Source: G963422595 sp963422595 (GTDB taxonomy: Bacteria; Pseudomonadota; Gammaproteobacteria; UBA4575). Taken from it: a stretch of 64,000 nucleotides of DNA. The position numbers and the translations under genes were made by a program. Below are positions 44,908 through 53,717 of the stretch, one piece after another (position 1 is the first letter of the stretch; each line of letters opens with the position of its first letter). Where the stretch lies: NCBI GenBank assembly GCA_963422595.1, contig OY730298.1:124001-188000 (forward strand), read 5' to 3'. Below the pieces are notes generated by a model that did no database searches, was not told the DNA's origin, and saw only the letters and a program-made list of their open reading frames with translations.

Positions 44908-47766
44908 TCAGTGTAACAGACTTGTCCAATAATGTTGTACCGCTGAACGCTCATCGGTAAATTCGTTGGCCTCTACCGTTTCCGGCAGTAATTGCAAACT
45001 CAACTGATGTAAGCGTTTACGATAATCGAGATAAATCGACTTGAGTTCCTGTGCGGATTCTCGCCTGATAAGATTGGCTTCGGAACAAGCATCCAGAATT
45101 CGCACGTTGTCTGTGTGTACGCATATATCAGCATGTTTGCTCGCATAACCAAGCACGTAAAATTGCACGATAAATTCTATGTCAATAAGCCCGCCTGCAT
45201 CTTTCTTAATATTGAATTTGCTTTTATCTTTACTGCCGTGCTCGGCTAACATCTTTTGCCGCATTTCGGTTATTGATTTCCGCACCGCTTCGAGATGCCG
45301 TGATTGGCAAAGGAGGTCTTGTCTGATACTTGCAAAATGGTCAGCAAGATTTCGATTATCAGTCAGCGCGCGCGCACGAATCAGGGCTTGCAGCTCCCAT
45401 AACCATGCTTTATGACGCAAGTAGTTTTCATATGCGCGCATGGAGGTGACGATAGGACCTGATTGACTGTAGGGCCTTAACCTTACGTCTATATCAAATG
45501 CTTTACCCGCGGCGGTAGCCGTGGTAAGCAGGTGGATTGCACGTTGCACCAAACGAGTAAAGAAAACATCGTTGTGTATCTTGTTTGCAACATTCGTCTC
45601 ACAGGATACGCCTTCACTATTGTGCATAAATACGATATCTAAGTCGGACCCATACCCCAGCTCTAATCCGCCCAATTTGCCATACGCGACAATAAGTAAT
45701 TCGGGTAGAAACGTCTCCCCATTGTTTACGCAAACTGGCTCGCCATATTTGCTTACTAAATCCTGATATGCCCACTGCACCGCGCTATTGACACAAATAT
45801 CCGCCAACCATGATAAATGGTCACTTATCTGCATAACGGGCAAGGCTTCCACAGCGTCCGCGGCGGCAATTTGTAAAACCTGCGCGTGTTTAAACTCACG
45901 CAGACCTTCCATATATTTTTCCAGGTCGCCATCTGATGACCCGAAACTCGCCTTGAGCTGCCGTCGCATCTCATGCAGACTTGGAGGTTCATAAAAATCG
46001 TCCGTAGGTAAGACTGTATCCAACAACAAGGGATGCGTCGAAATATAGCGCGCAATCCATTGACTACTTTCTATCAGTGTAAGCAATCTTTTCAGCTTGT
46101 TTTGACTTTCCGTCAATAAAGAAACATATGTAGACCGCCGTACGATTTTATTAAGAATGCCGAGGAAACGATCTATTATTAAAACACGCTTCTCTACATG
46201 TAAAGTATGTTGCAAAAAAACGGGCATAAACGCATCGAGTCTTTGCCTGGCCAGTGGCATAAGTTGCTGAACCACGCTACTGCTGGAAAATGTCATCAAT
46301 CGCTTATATACGTTCTCGGTATCGGCATTGAAATACCCAGCTAAAATTTCAATACAGTATTGCCGATCATCAATGCGCTGCCAGCAACGCGCAAAATCAG
46401 CATTCTTTGCTGTCGATTTTTCATCACCGTCCGCGTCCGTCTGTAATAAAAACTGGAATACTTTATTTACATTCGAGGTATGCCGCACATATTCAGTGTA
46501 AACTTCATCCCAATCCGTGGCATTCATTAAGTAAGCATAATGCGCCTGTTCCTGCACTTGACTCGGCAATATATACGTTTGTTGGTCGTCCCGAAGCTGT
46601 AAGCTATTTTCGGCCTTCCTCAAAAACAAGTAGGCGGCCTTCAGGTGCGTAATATTTTCATTGGATAACATTTCAAGCTCACCCAAATATTGCAGTGATT
46701 CAAGCGTGGATCCAGTGCGCAAGTTGGCATTTCTACCGCCATAAATAAGCTGAAACATCTGTACAATAAATTCAATTTCACGGATGCCACCCGGACCGAT
46801 TTTTATATCCACTTTCGCTGCATCGCGACGCGCCTTTTCATCAACCAGTGCCTTCATTTCACGCAGTGATTGCACTACTCCGTAATCGAGATAACGACGA
46901 TAAACAAACGGCGTCACCTCCTTAAGAAACTGCTCTCCCGCATGCACGTCGCCTGCTATCGCGCGCGCCTTAATCCACGCATAACGCTCCCAATCACGAC
47001 CATGAGTTTGAAAATATTGATCGATTGCAGAGATACTCGGTAGCAACGTTCCGGATTTGCCAAATGGCCTAAGTCTGGTATCCACTCGAAATACAAAGCC
47101 GTCCCGGGTTTGTTCCGAAAGTACTTTGATGAGTAGTTGAACTGACTTCACATAAAAACTTACGGCGCGGGCGCGCTGATCCTGTGAATAGCTCGCAGCA
47201 TCAGAATACGCAAACACAATATCAACGTCGGATGAAAAATTAAGCTCATGACCACCAAGCTTGCCAAGCGCGAAGATCACGATGCGTTGCGGCAAGTGCC
47301 GCTCGAACTGGCCCGCGCGCGGCCGTGATTGCAGCCATTCAAAACACCAAAGCAGAGTTCTGTCAATACAAACCTCGGCGAAAGCACTCAGTTCGCTTAA
47401 CGTTTGCTGAACCGTCGCGTATCGCTGCAGGTCGCGCCAGGCGATGCGAGCAAATTCCGTAACCCGTACCCGCCGCAACAAACGTTGCAATTCTTCAACG
47501 GTACTTGCCTGAGAAAAAACCGGTTCTAATAACTCAATATAATTCCCGGCCACATAGTCAATATGCAGTTCATCATTATCCAGTAATCGTTGTAACCATA
47601 AAGGTTGCGACGTGCATACACGCTTTATAAATGGACTCGCATAGCACGTCGCAAAAATTTCATCCTTATGCCTCTCGATGCTTTGATAGTCATCCAGTTC
47701 GGCAAGAATGGCCTGATAATTTTGCTGAAATTCAGTTGAGAATTGATCGGCAGGAGGTCTGTACAT
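44908..47766 (-). CDS. glnE: Glutamine synthetase adenylyltransferase/adenylyl-removing enzyme
   Basis: GlnE adenylylates and deadenylylates glutamine synthetase in response to nitrogen status. The 952-aa protein has two nucleotidyltransferase modules: GGHELNFSSDVDIVFAY (N-terminal, removing) and GGLELGYGSDLDIVFMH (C-terminal, adding). Each is followed by a regulatory HD-like GlnE domain (GPGGIREIEFIVQ, AGGLIDIEFIVQ). Full length. Confidence 0.96.
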   Translation of the reverse strand: MYRPPADQFSTEFQQNYQAILAELDDYQSIERHKDEIFATCYASPFIKRVCTSQPLWLQRLLDNDELHIDYVAGNYIELLEPVFSQASTVEELQRLLRRVRVTEFARIAWRDLQRYATVQQTLSELSAFAEVCIDRTLLWCFEWLQSRPRAGQFERHLPQRIVIFALGKLGGHELNFSSDVDIVFAYSDAASYSQDQRARAVSFYVKSVQLLIKVLSEQTRDGFVFRVDTRLRPFGKSGTLLPSISAIDQYFQTHGRDWERYAWIKARAIAGDVHAGEQFLKEVTPFVYRRYLDYGVVQSLREMKALVDEKARRDAAKVDIKIGPGGIREIEFIVQMFQLIYGGRNANLRTGSTLESLQYLGELEMLSNENITHLKAAYLFLRKAENSLQLRDDQQTYILPSQVQEQAHYAYLMNATDWDEVYTEYVRHTSNVNKVFQFLLQTDADGDEKSTAKNADFARCWQRIDDRQYCIEILAGYFNADTENVYKRLMTFSSSSVVQQLMPLARQRLDAFMPVFLQHTLHVEKRVLIIDRFLGILNKIVRRSTYVSLLTESQNKLKRLLTLIESSQWIARYISTHPLLLDTVLPTDDFYEPPSLHEMRRQLKASFGSSDGDLEKYMEGLREFKHAQVLQIAAADAVEALPVMQISDHLSWLADICVNSAVQWAYQDLVSKYGEPVCVNNGETFLPELLIVAYGKLGGLELGYGSDLDIVFMHNSEGVSCETNVANKIHNDVFFTRLVQRAIHLLTTATAAGKAFDIDVRLRPYSQSGPIVTSMRAYENYLRHKAWLWELQALIRARALTDNRNLADHFASIRQDLLCQSRHLEAVRKSITEMRQKMLAEHGSKDKSKFNIKKDAGGLIDIEFIVQFYVLGYASKHADICVHTDNVRILDACSEANLIRRESAQELKSIYLDYRKRLHQLSLQLLPETVEANEFTDERSAVQHYWTSLLH

Positions 47767-47841
47767 GTGACTAAGGATGGCACCAAACTACGAAAAATCC
47801 CGCGTATTGTAGCTACTCCGCATTATTCAGGTATTATAAAT

Positions 47842-47860
47842 GCTAATGAGAATTGATATT
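47842..47860. promoter_or_regulatory. Fur-box-like sequence upstream of the ferric iron transporter
   Basis: GCTAATGAGAATTGATATT matches the 19-bp Fur consensus at 13 positions. It lies about 50 bp before the start of the iron-binding protein gene, next to AT-rich -10-like sequence, and points to iron repression. Confidence 0.5.
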
Positions 47861-47909
47861 ATTAATATTTGAACCCGGTTCGATATGTCTGACACGTACA
47901 GGATTAACT

Positions 47910-48938
47910 ATGCTCACTCAATACATAAATCGGTTGTGCTACAGCTTAGTAGCGTGTTTATACCTGCTCGCTGCCACGCTTAACGCCGCGGAAGTCAACG
48001 TGTATTCTGCCAGAAAGGAAGCCCTTATCAAACCGTTATTGCGTCAGTTTGAGGCGGCTACCGGAACCCGCGTCAATCTTATCACCGGTAAAGCCGACAT
48101 CCTGCTACAACGCTTAATAAGCGAGGGCCGAAACAGTCCTGCCGATATTTTAATTACCACGGACGTGGGACGTTTACACCGCGCGCAACAAGCTAACGTA
48201 TTACAAGCTATCCAGTCGCAAATACTGGAGAGTTCTATCCCTAAACAATATAGAGAACCGCGCGGATATTGGTTTGGCTTCTCATTAAGGGCGCGCCCCA
48301 TTGTGTACGCGGCCAAGCGCGTGAAGCCGCAGCAACTTTCCACTTACGAAGCACTCGCCAGTGTCAGCTGGGGACAAAAAATTTGTATTCGCTCTTCGGA
48401 CAATATTTATAACCAATCTCTGGTTGCCTCTTTAATCGCGCATGCCGGCGAGGAGAATACGCTTGCCTGGGCTACCGGACTGGTGAAAAACCTGGCGCGT
48501 CCACCACAGGGCGGTGACCGTGATCAGATCAAGGCGATCGCCGCCGGGCAATGTGACCTTGCGCTGGTGAACAATTACTACCTTGGCATTATGCAAACTT
48601 CCAAAGACGTGTCCGAACAGGCTGCCGCTAAACAGGTAACCGTATTCTGGCCGAATCAAAACGGCAGGGGCACACATGTTAACATCAGCGGTGGCGCAGT
48701 TACCGCGGCTGCAAAAAACCAGGGGTCGGCAATCAGGTTACTGGAGTTTTTAGTTAGCGATGCCGCACAGCAGTGGTATGCCGAAATCAATCTTGAATAC
48801 CCTATTAAACCCGGCATACGGCCGCATGATATTTTACAGTCCTGGGGTACATTCAAAGCCGACTCGTTACACCTGCACCGTCTGGGCGAACTGAACGCTC
48901 AGGCAGTGATGATTATGGATCAGGCAAAATGGAAATAA
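47910..48938 (+). CDS. fbpA: Ferric iron ABC transporter, periplasmic binding protein
   Basis: The ATG at 47910 (preceded by AGGA) gives 342 aa with a signal peptide of about 25 residues ending in TLNAAE. The mature part has VNVYSARKEALIKPLL and DILITTDVGRL, and a NVNISGG-like segment (HVNISGGAV) followed by DAAQQWYAE, as in FbpA/FutA proteins. Binds Fe(III) in the periplasm. A Fur-like box lies upstream, and the permease and ATPase follow. Confidence 0.92.
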   Translation: MLTQYINRLCYSLVACLYLLAATLNAAEVNVYSARKEALIKPLLRQFEAATGTRVNLITGKADILLQRLISEGRNSPADILITTDVGRLHRAQQANVLQAIQSQILESSIPKQYREPRGYWFGFSLRARPIVYAAKRVKPQQLSTYEALASVSWGQKICIRSSDNIYNQSLVASLIAHAGEENTLAWATGLVKNLARPPQGGDRDQIKAIAAGQCDLALVNNYYLGIMQTSKDVSEQAAAKQVTVFWPNQNGRGTHVNISGGAVTAAAKNQGSAIRLLEFLVSDAAQQWYAEINLEYPIKPGIRPHDILQSWGTFKADSLHLHRLGELNAQAVMIMDQAKWK

Positions 48939-48948
48939 CGACACATAC

Positions 48949-50640
48949 ATGCGCGCAGTAAATGTAATTCCCCGCCGCAGTGGGCTAACGCAGGAATTCT
49001 GGCAACGCAAAAGTAATTTTGGCTGGCTGTTGTGTACGGTACCCACCGCACTGCTGCTAAGCGTCCCGATCGTCACGGTACTGTATGCGATGCTATTACC
49101 ACCAAGCGCGGTATGGGAACACCTTCAGTCAACTGTACTCTCTGACTATATAATAAACTCATTATTATTGGTGCTTGGCGTAAGTATCGGCGCCGCCTTT
49201 GTTGGGATATCTGCGGCCTGGTTGTGTGGGGTGTGCGAATTCCCCGGCCGCAAACTTTTAAGCTGGGCATTACTGCTACCTTTAGCATTTCCACCTTACA
49301 TCATCGCTTATACTTATACTGGCATGCTCGATTTTGCGGGCCCCGTGCAAACTTCCATCCGAGAGCTATTTGGTTGGGCGTATGGTGAGTATTGGTTCCC
49401 AGAAATACGCTCTTTGCCCGGCGCGGTCGCAATGCTATCGCTGGTGCTGTATCCATACGTTTACCTGCTGTCGAGAACAGCGTTCTCTGCACAATCAACA
49501 AGCATCCGCGAGGCTAGCCATAGTTTAGGGGTTGGGCTGCGTCAAACGTTTTTCCCGATTGCATTGCCGTTGGCAAGACCTGCCATCGCCGCCGGGCTGA
49601 CACTTGTCATCATGGAAACTCTTGCCGATTATGGTACCGTTAAATATTTCGGCGTCGCAACCTTCACCACTGGCATCTTTCGTACCTGGTTTGGTTTTGG
49701 TGATCGCGTTGCAGCGACCCAACTGGCGAGCATTTTGCTGCTCTGCGTATTCGCGATTATTTTGTTGGAGCGCTACATGCGACACGCGGCCAGATACCAA
49801 CACCCGGCGCGAGTGCAAAGAACCTGGCGATACCCCTTATCAAGTTCCCAGGCCTTATTGGCAGTTATTTTCTGTAGCGCGCCGGTGGTATTGGGATTTC
49901 TAATCCCGGCGATGCAGTTGAGCGTTTGGAGCGTTCAAAATGCGGCCGCAATAGTCGACGCGTCCTTCTTCGCGCTAATCTTTAACACCATTCGCATCGC
50001 CGCGATAGTGGCCCTGCTGGTAGTGGCGGTAGCGACGTTGTTCGCCTACGGAAAACGGGTTAGCACAAACTTTGTTATCCCGTATGTCGTGAACGTGGGC
50101 GCCATGGGCTACGCAGTGCCGGGAATTATCATCGCGGTGGGGGTGTTGTTACCATGCGCCTGGCTGGATAACTTCATCGACGCGTGGCTGCGACAGAACT
50201 TCGGCATCTCCAGTGGGCTTATCCTGACGGGCACGCTGGCAACCTTAGTATTCGCGCACGTCATACGTTTTATGGCAGTTGGCCTTAATTCAGTAGAGGC
50301 CAGTCTAGCAAAAATTCATACCAGCGTAGACGATGCGGCGCAATTATCAGGACGCAAAACCTTTGATCGATTCGTGCACATACACCTGCCGTTGATACGC
50401 AGCGGTATATTCACTGCAGCATTGCTGGTCTTCGTAGAGGTCATCAAGGAACTGCCCGCGACTTTGGTATTACGACCGTTCAATTTTAATACCCTCGCGG
50501 TACGCACTTATGAGCTTGCCGCTGATGAACGCTTGCCGGAATCCGCATGTAGTGCGCTACTTATCGTGGTCGTTGGAGTTTTACCTATTCTGATATTGAA
50601 TCGATCCATCACCAAAAGCGGCGGCGCCTATGGAATGTAG
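48949..50640 (+). CDS. fbpB: Ferric iron ABC transporter, permease
   Basis: This 563-aa inner-membrane protein has two fused permease halves with about 12 helices, as in FbpB/SfuB. Each half has an EAA-type loop, e.g. EASHSLGVGLRQTFFPIALPL and DDAAQLSGRKTFDRFVHIH. Starts 10 bp after the binding protein; its stop overlaps the ATPase start by 11 bp. Confidence 0.92.
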   Translation: MRAVNVIPRRSGLTQEFWQRKSNFGWLLCTVPTALLLSVPIVTVLYAMLLPPSAVWEHLQSTVLSDYIINSLLLVLGVSIGAAFVGISAAWLCGVCEFPGRKLLSWALLLPLAFPPYIIAYTYTGMLDFAGPVQTSIRELFGWAYGEYWFPEIRSLPGAVAMLSLVLYPYVYLLSRTAFSAQSTSIREASHSLGVGLRQTFFPIALPLARPAIAAGLTLVIMETLADYGTVKYFGVATFTTGIFRTWFGFGDRVAATQLASILLLCVFAIILLERYMRHAARYQHPARVQRTWRYPLSSSQALLAVIFCSAPVVLGFLIPAMQLSVWSVQNAAAIVDASFFALIFNTIRIAAIVALLVVAVATLFAYGKRVSTNFVIPYVVNVGAMGYAVPGIIIAVGVLLPCAWLDNFIDAWLRQNFGISSGLILTGTLATLVFAHVIRFMAVGLNSVEASLAKIHTSVDDAAQLSGRKTFDRFVHIHLPLIRSGIFTAALLVFVEVIKELPATLVLRPFNFNTLAVRTYELAADERLPESACSALLIVVVGVLPILILNRSITKSGGAYGM

Positions 50641-51679
50641 ACTCGAGGTGCGCGACGCAGGTGTCGAACTGCAACATAAAAAAATCGTGCGTAGCGTATC
50701 TTTACAACTGGCAGCCGGTCGTATCGCCTCAATTTTAGGGCCAAGTGGCTGTGGTAAAACGACCATGTTACGCGCGCTCGCCGGCTTTCAGCCCATAGCC
50801 AAGGGCGAAATATTCGTACACGCAAGATTATTGAGCAAAGCGGGATTTACCCTGCCACCTGAAAGACGCAATATCGGCATGATGTTTCAAGACCTGGCGT
50901 TATTCCCGCATTTTACCGTGACACAAAATATTCGCTTTGGACTGAAATCGCTATCCAGCAAGGCACAGCGTGCCCGCACCCAACAGGTGTTACAGCTGAC
51001 GGAATTAATTGGTCAGGAAAAAAAATATCCCCACCAACTGTCTGGCGGGCAACAACAGCGCGTGGCCCTGGCGCGGGCGCTGGCGCCTAAGCCGGATATC
51101 TTATTACTTGACGAGCCGTTCTCTAACCTGGACCCGGATTTGCGGGAACAGGTCGCCACGGAGGTGCGTAAAATTCTGAAACATGAAAATGTAACCGCGG
51201 TTCTCGTCACTCACGATCAACATGAGGCCTTCGCCATGGCTGATGAAATCGGCGTCATGGTGGATGGCAGGATCGCACAATGGGATAGTGCCTATAACAT
51301 TTATCACAAGCCAAAAACGCGCTTCGTAGCTGACTTTGTAGGCCTCGGCAGCATGCTGCCAGCAACGATAGCAGATGCCACCACGCTCGATACCGAATTT
51401 GGCCAGGTAACGGGCGCCTTGAATCCCGACTTTACGGTAGGCGAACAAGTGGATTTATTGGTGCGGCCCGATGATATCCCGCATGACGACAGTAGCCACA
51501 TCACGGCTCTGGTTGAGGAAAAACGTTTCCGTGGCGCCGAGTTTCTTTATAAGTTGCGACTACGCAGTGGAAATTACGTATTGTGCTACGCGCCCAGTCA
51601 TCACGACCACGAAATTGGGGAGCCGATTGGCATCAAGCTGGACCTGGAACATTTGGTCGTGTTTGGCAAAAACCAGTGA
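50630..51679 (+). CDS. fbpC: Ferric iron ABC transporter, ATP-binding protein
   Basis: This 349-aa ATPase has Walker A GPSGCGKTT, signature LSGGQQQR, Walker B ILLLDEPFSNLD, the switch histidine VTHDQHEA and a C-terminal TOBE-like regulatory domain. It powers uptake by FbpB. Confidence 0.94.
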   Translation: MECRLEVRDAGVELQHKKIVRSVSLQLAAGRIASILGPSGCGKTTMLRALAGFQPIAKGEIFVHARLLSKAGFTLPPERRNIGMMFQDLALFPHFTVTQNIRFGLKSLSSKAQRARTQQVLQLTELIGQEKKYPHQLSGGQQQRVALARALAPKPDILLLDEPFSNLDPDLREQVATEVRKILKHENVTAVLVTHDQHEAFAMADEIGVMVDGRIAQWDSAYNIYHKPKTRFVADFVGLGSMLPATIADATTLDTEFGQVTGALNPDFTVGEQVDLLVRPDDIPHDDSSHITALVEEKRFRGAEFLYKLRLRSGNYVLCYAPSHHDHEIGEPIGIKLDLEHLVVFGKNQ

Positions 51680-51712
51680 GTATCGAAGCCAGATTTTGTA
51701 TATAAACAAAGA

Positions 51713-51737
51713 ACATAAACATGGATGCACAGGATTG
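51713..51737. repeat. Dispersed intergenic repeat, copy 3
   Basis: Contains ATAAACATGGATGCACAGGAT, closely matching the complement of the copy at 23155. Confidence 0.5.
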
Positions 51738-51877
51738 TATAGGATAATACGTAATAATTATTCAGGACAGGCACGGGGCCGGTCCCCACGCATTACGTGA
51801 TCAACACCACGGTGGTTGTCTTTTATGCGGATTAGTGCGTGTTTGACGGGGGAGCCGCACTATGCCACAAAATAGAC

Positions 51878-51906
51878 TTGACCTTATCATTGGAAACTCC
51901 AATAAT
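51878..51906 (+). promoter_or_regulatory. Sigma-70 promoter of the PA2779/PA2778 pair
   Basis: TTGACC (51878-51883), a 17-nt spacer and AATAAT (51901-51906), then AGAGGAG at 51926 and ATG at 51939. The spacing of all elements is ideal. Confidence 0.65.
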
Positions 51907-51938
51907 GTTGGGCCAAATGCTAACCAGAGGAGTTCGGC

Positions 51939-52313
51939 ATGAAGATAAGCAAAGTCTTGCTCTATGTGGTGGTAATGGTGTTTTTTGTCGGCGCGCAAGC
52001 TATGCCCGTGATGGCGGGGATGGTGGGCACTGACAGGATGTTAACCGAGTACCCAGCACAGCAGGATCGTGAGTATTTGCACTCATCCATGGCAACAGAT
52101 AAAGCGCGATCATTGTTGCAGGCTAACGGGCTTACCGTTGAGCAGGCGCAGTACCGCATCGCCGCCCTGACTGACTCGGAGGCGATGATACTTGCTAAAA
52201 AATACCAGCAGTTGCCCGCCGCCGGTGATGCCGCAGTGGTGGCTTTGGCTATTGGCGCCATAGTAATTATTATGGAACTTGCGGGTATTACGGATATTTC
52301 CGCGGCCTTTTAA
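51939..52313 (+). CDS. PA2779-family exported/membrane protein
   Basis: This 124-aa protein has a signal peptide (about 1-26, ending PVMAG), an acidic helical middle (LTVEQAQYRIAALTDSEA) and a C-terminal hydrophobic segment (VVALAIGAIVIIMELAGI). This matches the PA2779 family, which is found next to PA2778-type cysteine peptidases. Function is unknown. It has a strong promoter and ribosome binding site. The peptidase gene follows after 295 bp. Confidence 0.75.
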   Translation: MKISKVLLYVVVMVFFVGAQAMPVMAGMVGTDRMLTEYPAQQDREYLHSSMATDKARSLLQANGLTVEQAQYRIAALTDSEAMILAKKYQQLPAAGDAAVVALAIGAIVIIMELAGITDISAAF

Positions 52314-52608
52314 GCTATTCCGCAAAGGATCAGCGCGGGCTACGCATCATAATTAGTGCGCTTGCTGCCCCGGTGTTGCCAAAGGAAGTACAAAGACTAC
52401 CTGTAAACAACAGGTCGATGCCGGGGCTGGTGCCAGCGGGTGCGCGTGAGCAGAATAAACCTGCCCGGTTGCGACCGGCAGGAACGCCTGACGAGCATTT
52501 CGCTGACAGTGTTGGTGCCTGGTTGACTGCTTTCCGCCGATTCATGATCGCCACTGCTTTGCCGACCAGCGTGGCAGCCGGGCAGAATGCTCGGGATTTC
52601 ACTGTAAT
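52314..52608. other. Gap between the PA2779- and PA2778-type genes
   Basis: This 295-bp stretch has no supported gene. It holds an imperfect inverted sequence around TGCCCGGTTGCGACCGGCAGG (52469-52489). No T-run follows, so read-through to the peptidase is possible. Confidence 0.35.
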
Positions 52609-53628
52609 TTGGCTGTAAGCAAAGACTCCACCCATTTGTGTAATGCCGGCGCGGCGGCAGGCATGCTGTTCTTTTGCATAGGACTTCTGGCATGTGTTGC
52701 CCCACAGACAAGACAGTTACAAGTTGAGAGGCCTCACGATCTCCCCACGCAGGCACTAATAGCGGAAGTTCCGTTCTTTCCCCAGCAACAGTATCACTGT
52801 GGCCCTGCCACGTTGGCCATGGCCATCAACTATCACGGCATTAAGATAACCCCACGAGAACTTGCAGAGGACGTATTTACTCCTGGTTTACAAGGCAGCT
52901 TGCAGATAGAAATGAAAGCCGCAGTTCGTAAGCGCGGCATGCTCGCCTATGAGCTTACCCCCGAGCTGGTGTATTTGCTCGCCGAAGTTGCCGTGGGAAA
53001 CCCGGTTATCGTATTGCAGAACCTGGCCATTAAATGGTATCCGGTTTGGCATTACGCAACCGTTATCGGCTATGACCTGAATCGAAATACTATTACTCTG
53101 CACACCGGCCTTAATGCAAATTACGCAATGCCAATGGGTACTTTTGAACACACCTGGCAACGCGCCAATAACTGGGCTTTAGTGGCTTTGCCAAGTGACA
53201 GGTTGCCTAACGACCGCAATCAAATTAATGCTTTGCAGGCGGCGATAGATTTAGAACAGGTGGGACAAATCGCGCCTGCTAACAAGGCTTACAGGGCGAT
53301 CGCCAGACGTTGGCCGCATAGCTATGTAGCCGTAATGGGCGCGGCAAATACATATTTAGGCCTGCGGCAACCCCAAAAGGCCACTGCCAATTATCTGCGC
53401 GCCGTAAAAATGCACCCACAACAAGCAGACGTTTATAACAATCTCGCTTATAGTTTACGTGCGCAGTCATGCCACAGCGTAGCATTACAATCAATTCAAT
53501 GTGCCGTCAGCCTGGAGCCGGATAATCCCGAATATAGGCACTCGTACAAAGAACTTACCCAATCAGTAGCAAAAACAAACGCCAGATCTTGCCCTGAAAT
53601 TACCTGCACTCAGAAAATCCTGCAATAA
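52609..53628 (+). CDS. PA2778-family cysteine peptidase with TPR tail
   Basis: This 339-aa lipoprotein-like protein has a hydrophobic segment ending LLAC (about residue 29), then a C39-like peptidase domain with the catalytic QYHCGPATLAMAI and a histidine region WHYATVIGYD. Tetratricopeptide-like repeats follow (about 205-320). Probably anchored in the outer membrane or periplasm. The start is TTG at 52609; an internal ATG at 52663 would give a very short lipoprotein signal. The substrate is unknown. Confidence 0.8.
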   Translation: MAVSKDSTHLCNAGAAAGMLFFCIGLLACVAPQTRQLQVERPHDLPTQALIAEVPFFPQQQYHCGPATLAMAINYHGIKITPRELAEDVFTPGLQGSLQIEMKAAVRKRGMLAYELTPELVYLLAEVAVGNPVIVLQNLAIKWYPVWHYATVIGYDLNRNTITLHTGLNANYAMPMGTFEHTWQRANNWALVALPSDRLPNDRNQINALQAAIDLEQVGQIAPANKAYRAIARRWPHSYVAVMGAANTYLGLRQPQKATANYLRAVKMHPQQADVYNNLAYSLRAQSCHSVALQSIQCAVSLEPDNPEYRHSYKELTQSVAKTNARSCPEITCTQKILQ

Positions 53629-53717
53629 TTCTTCAGTCTGGTTGCCGCGTTAGGCTAACATTGCCATCCTATTCCCTTTACACTATGTAACTTTACGCAT
53701 ACCAACGTAACACCAAC

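Larger units (their letters stand above)
51680..51938. other. Intergenic region before the PA2779-type gene
   Basis: This 259-bp gap contains a dispersed ACAGGAT repeat (51713-51737), a GC-rich imperfect palindrome near 51776, and the promoter at 51878-51906. No gene seen. Confidence 0.5.

Noticed and set aside
53629..53717. Promoter candidate TTGCCA...TATGTA upstream of ilvD
   Set aside because: The -10 match is poor; not strong enough to list.
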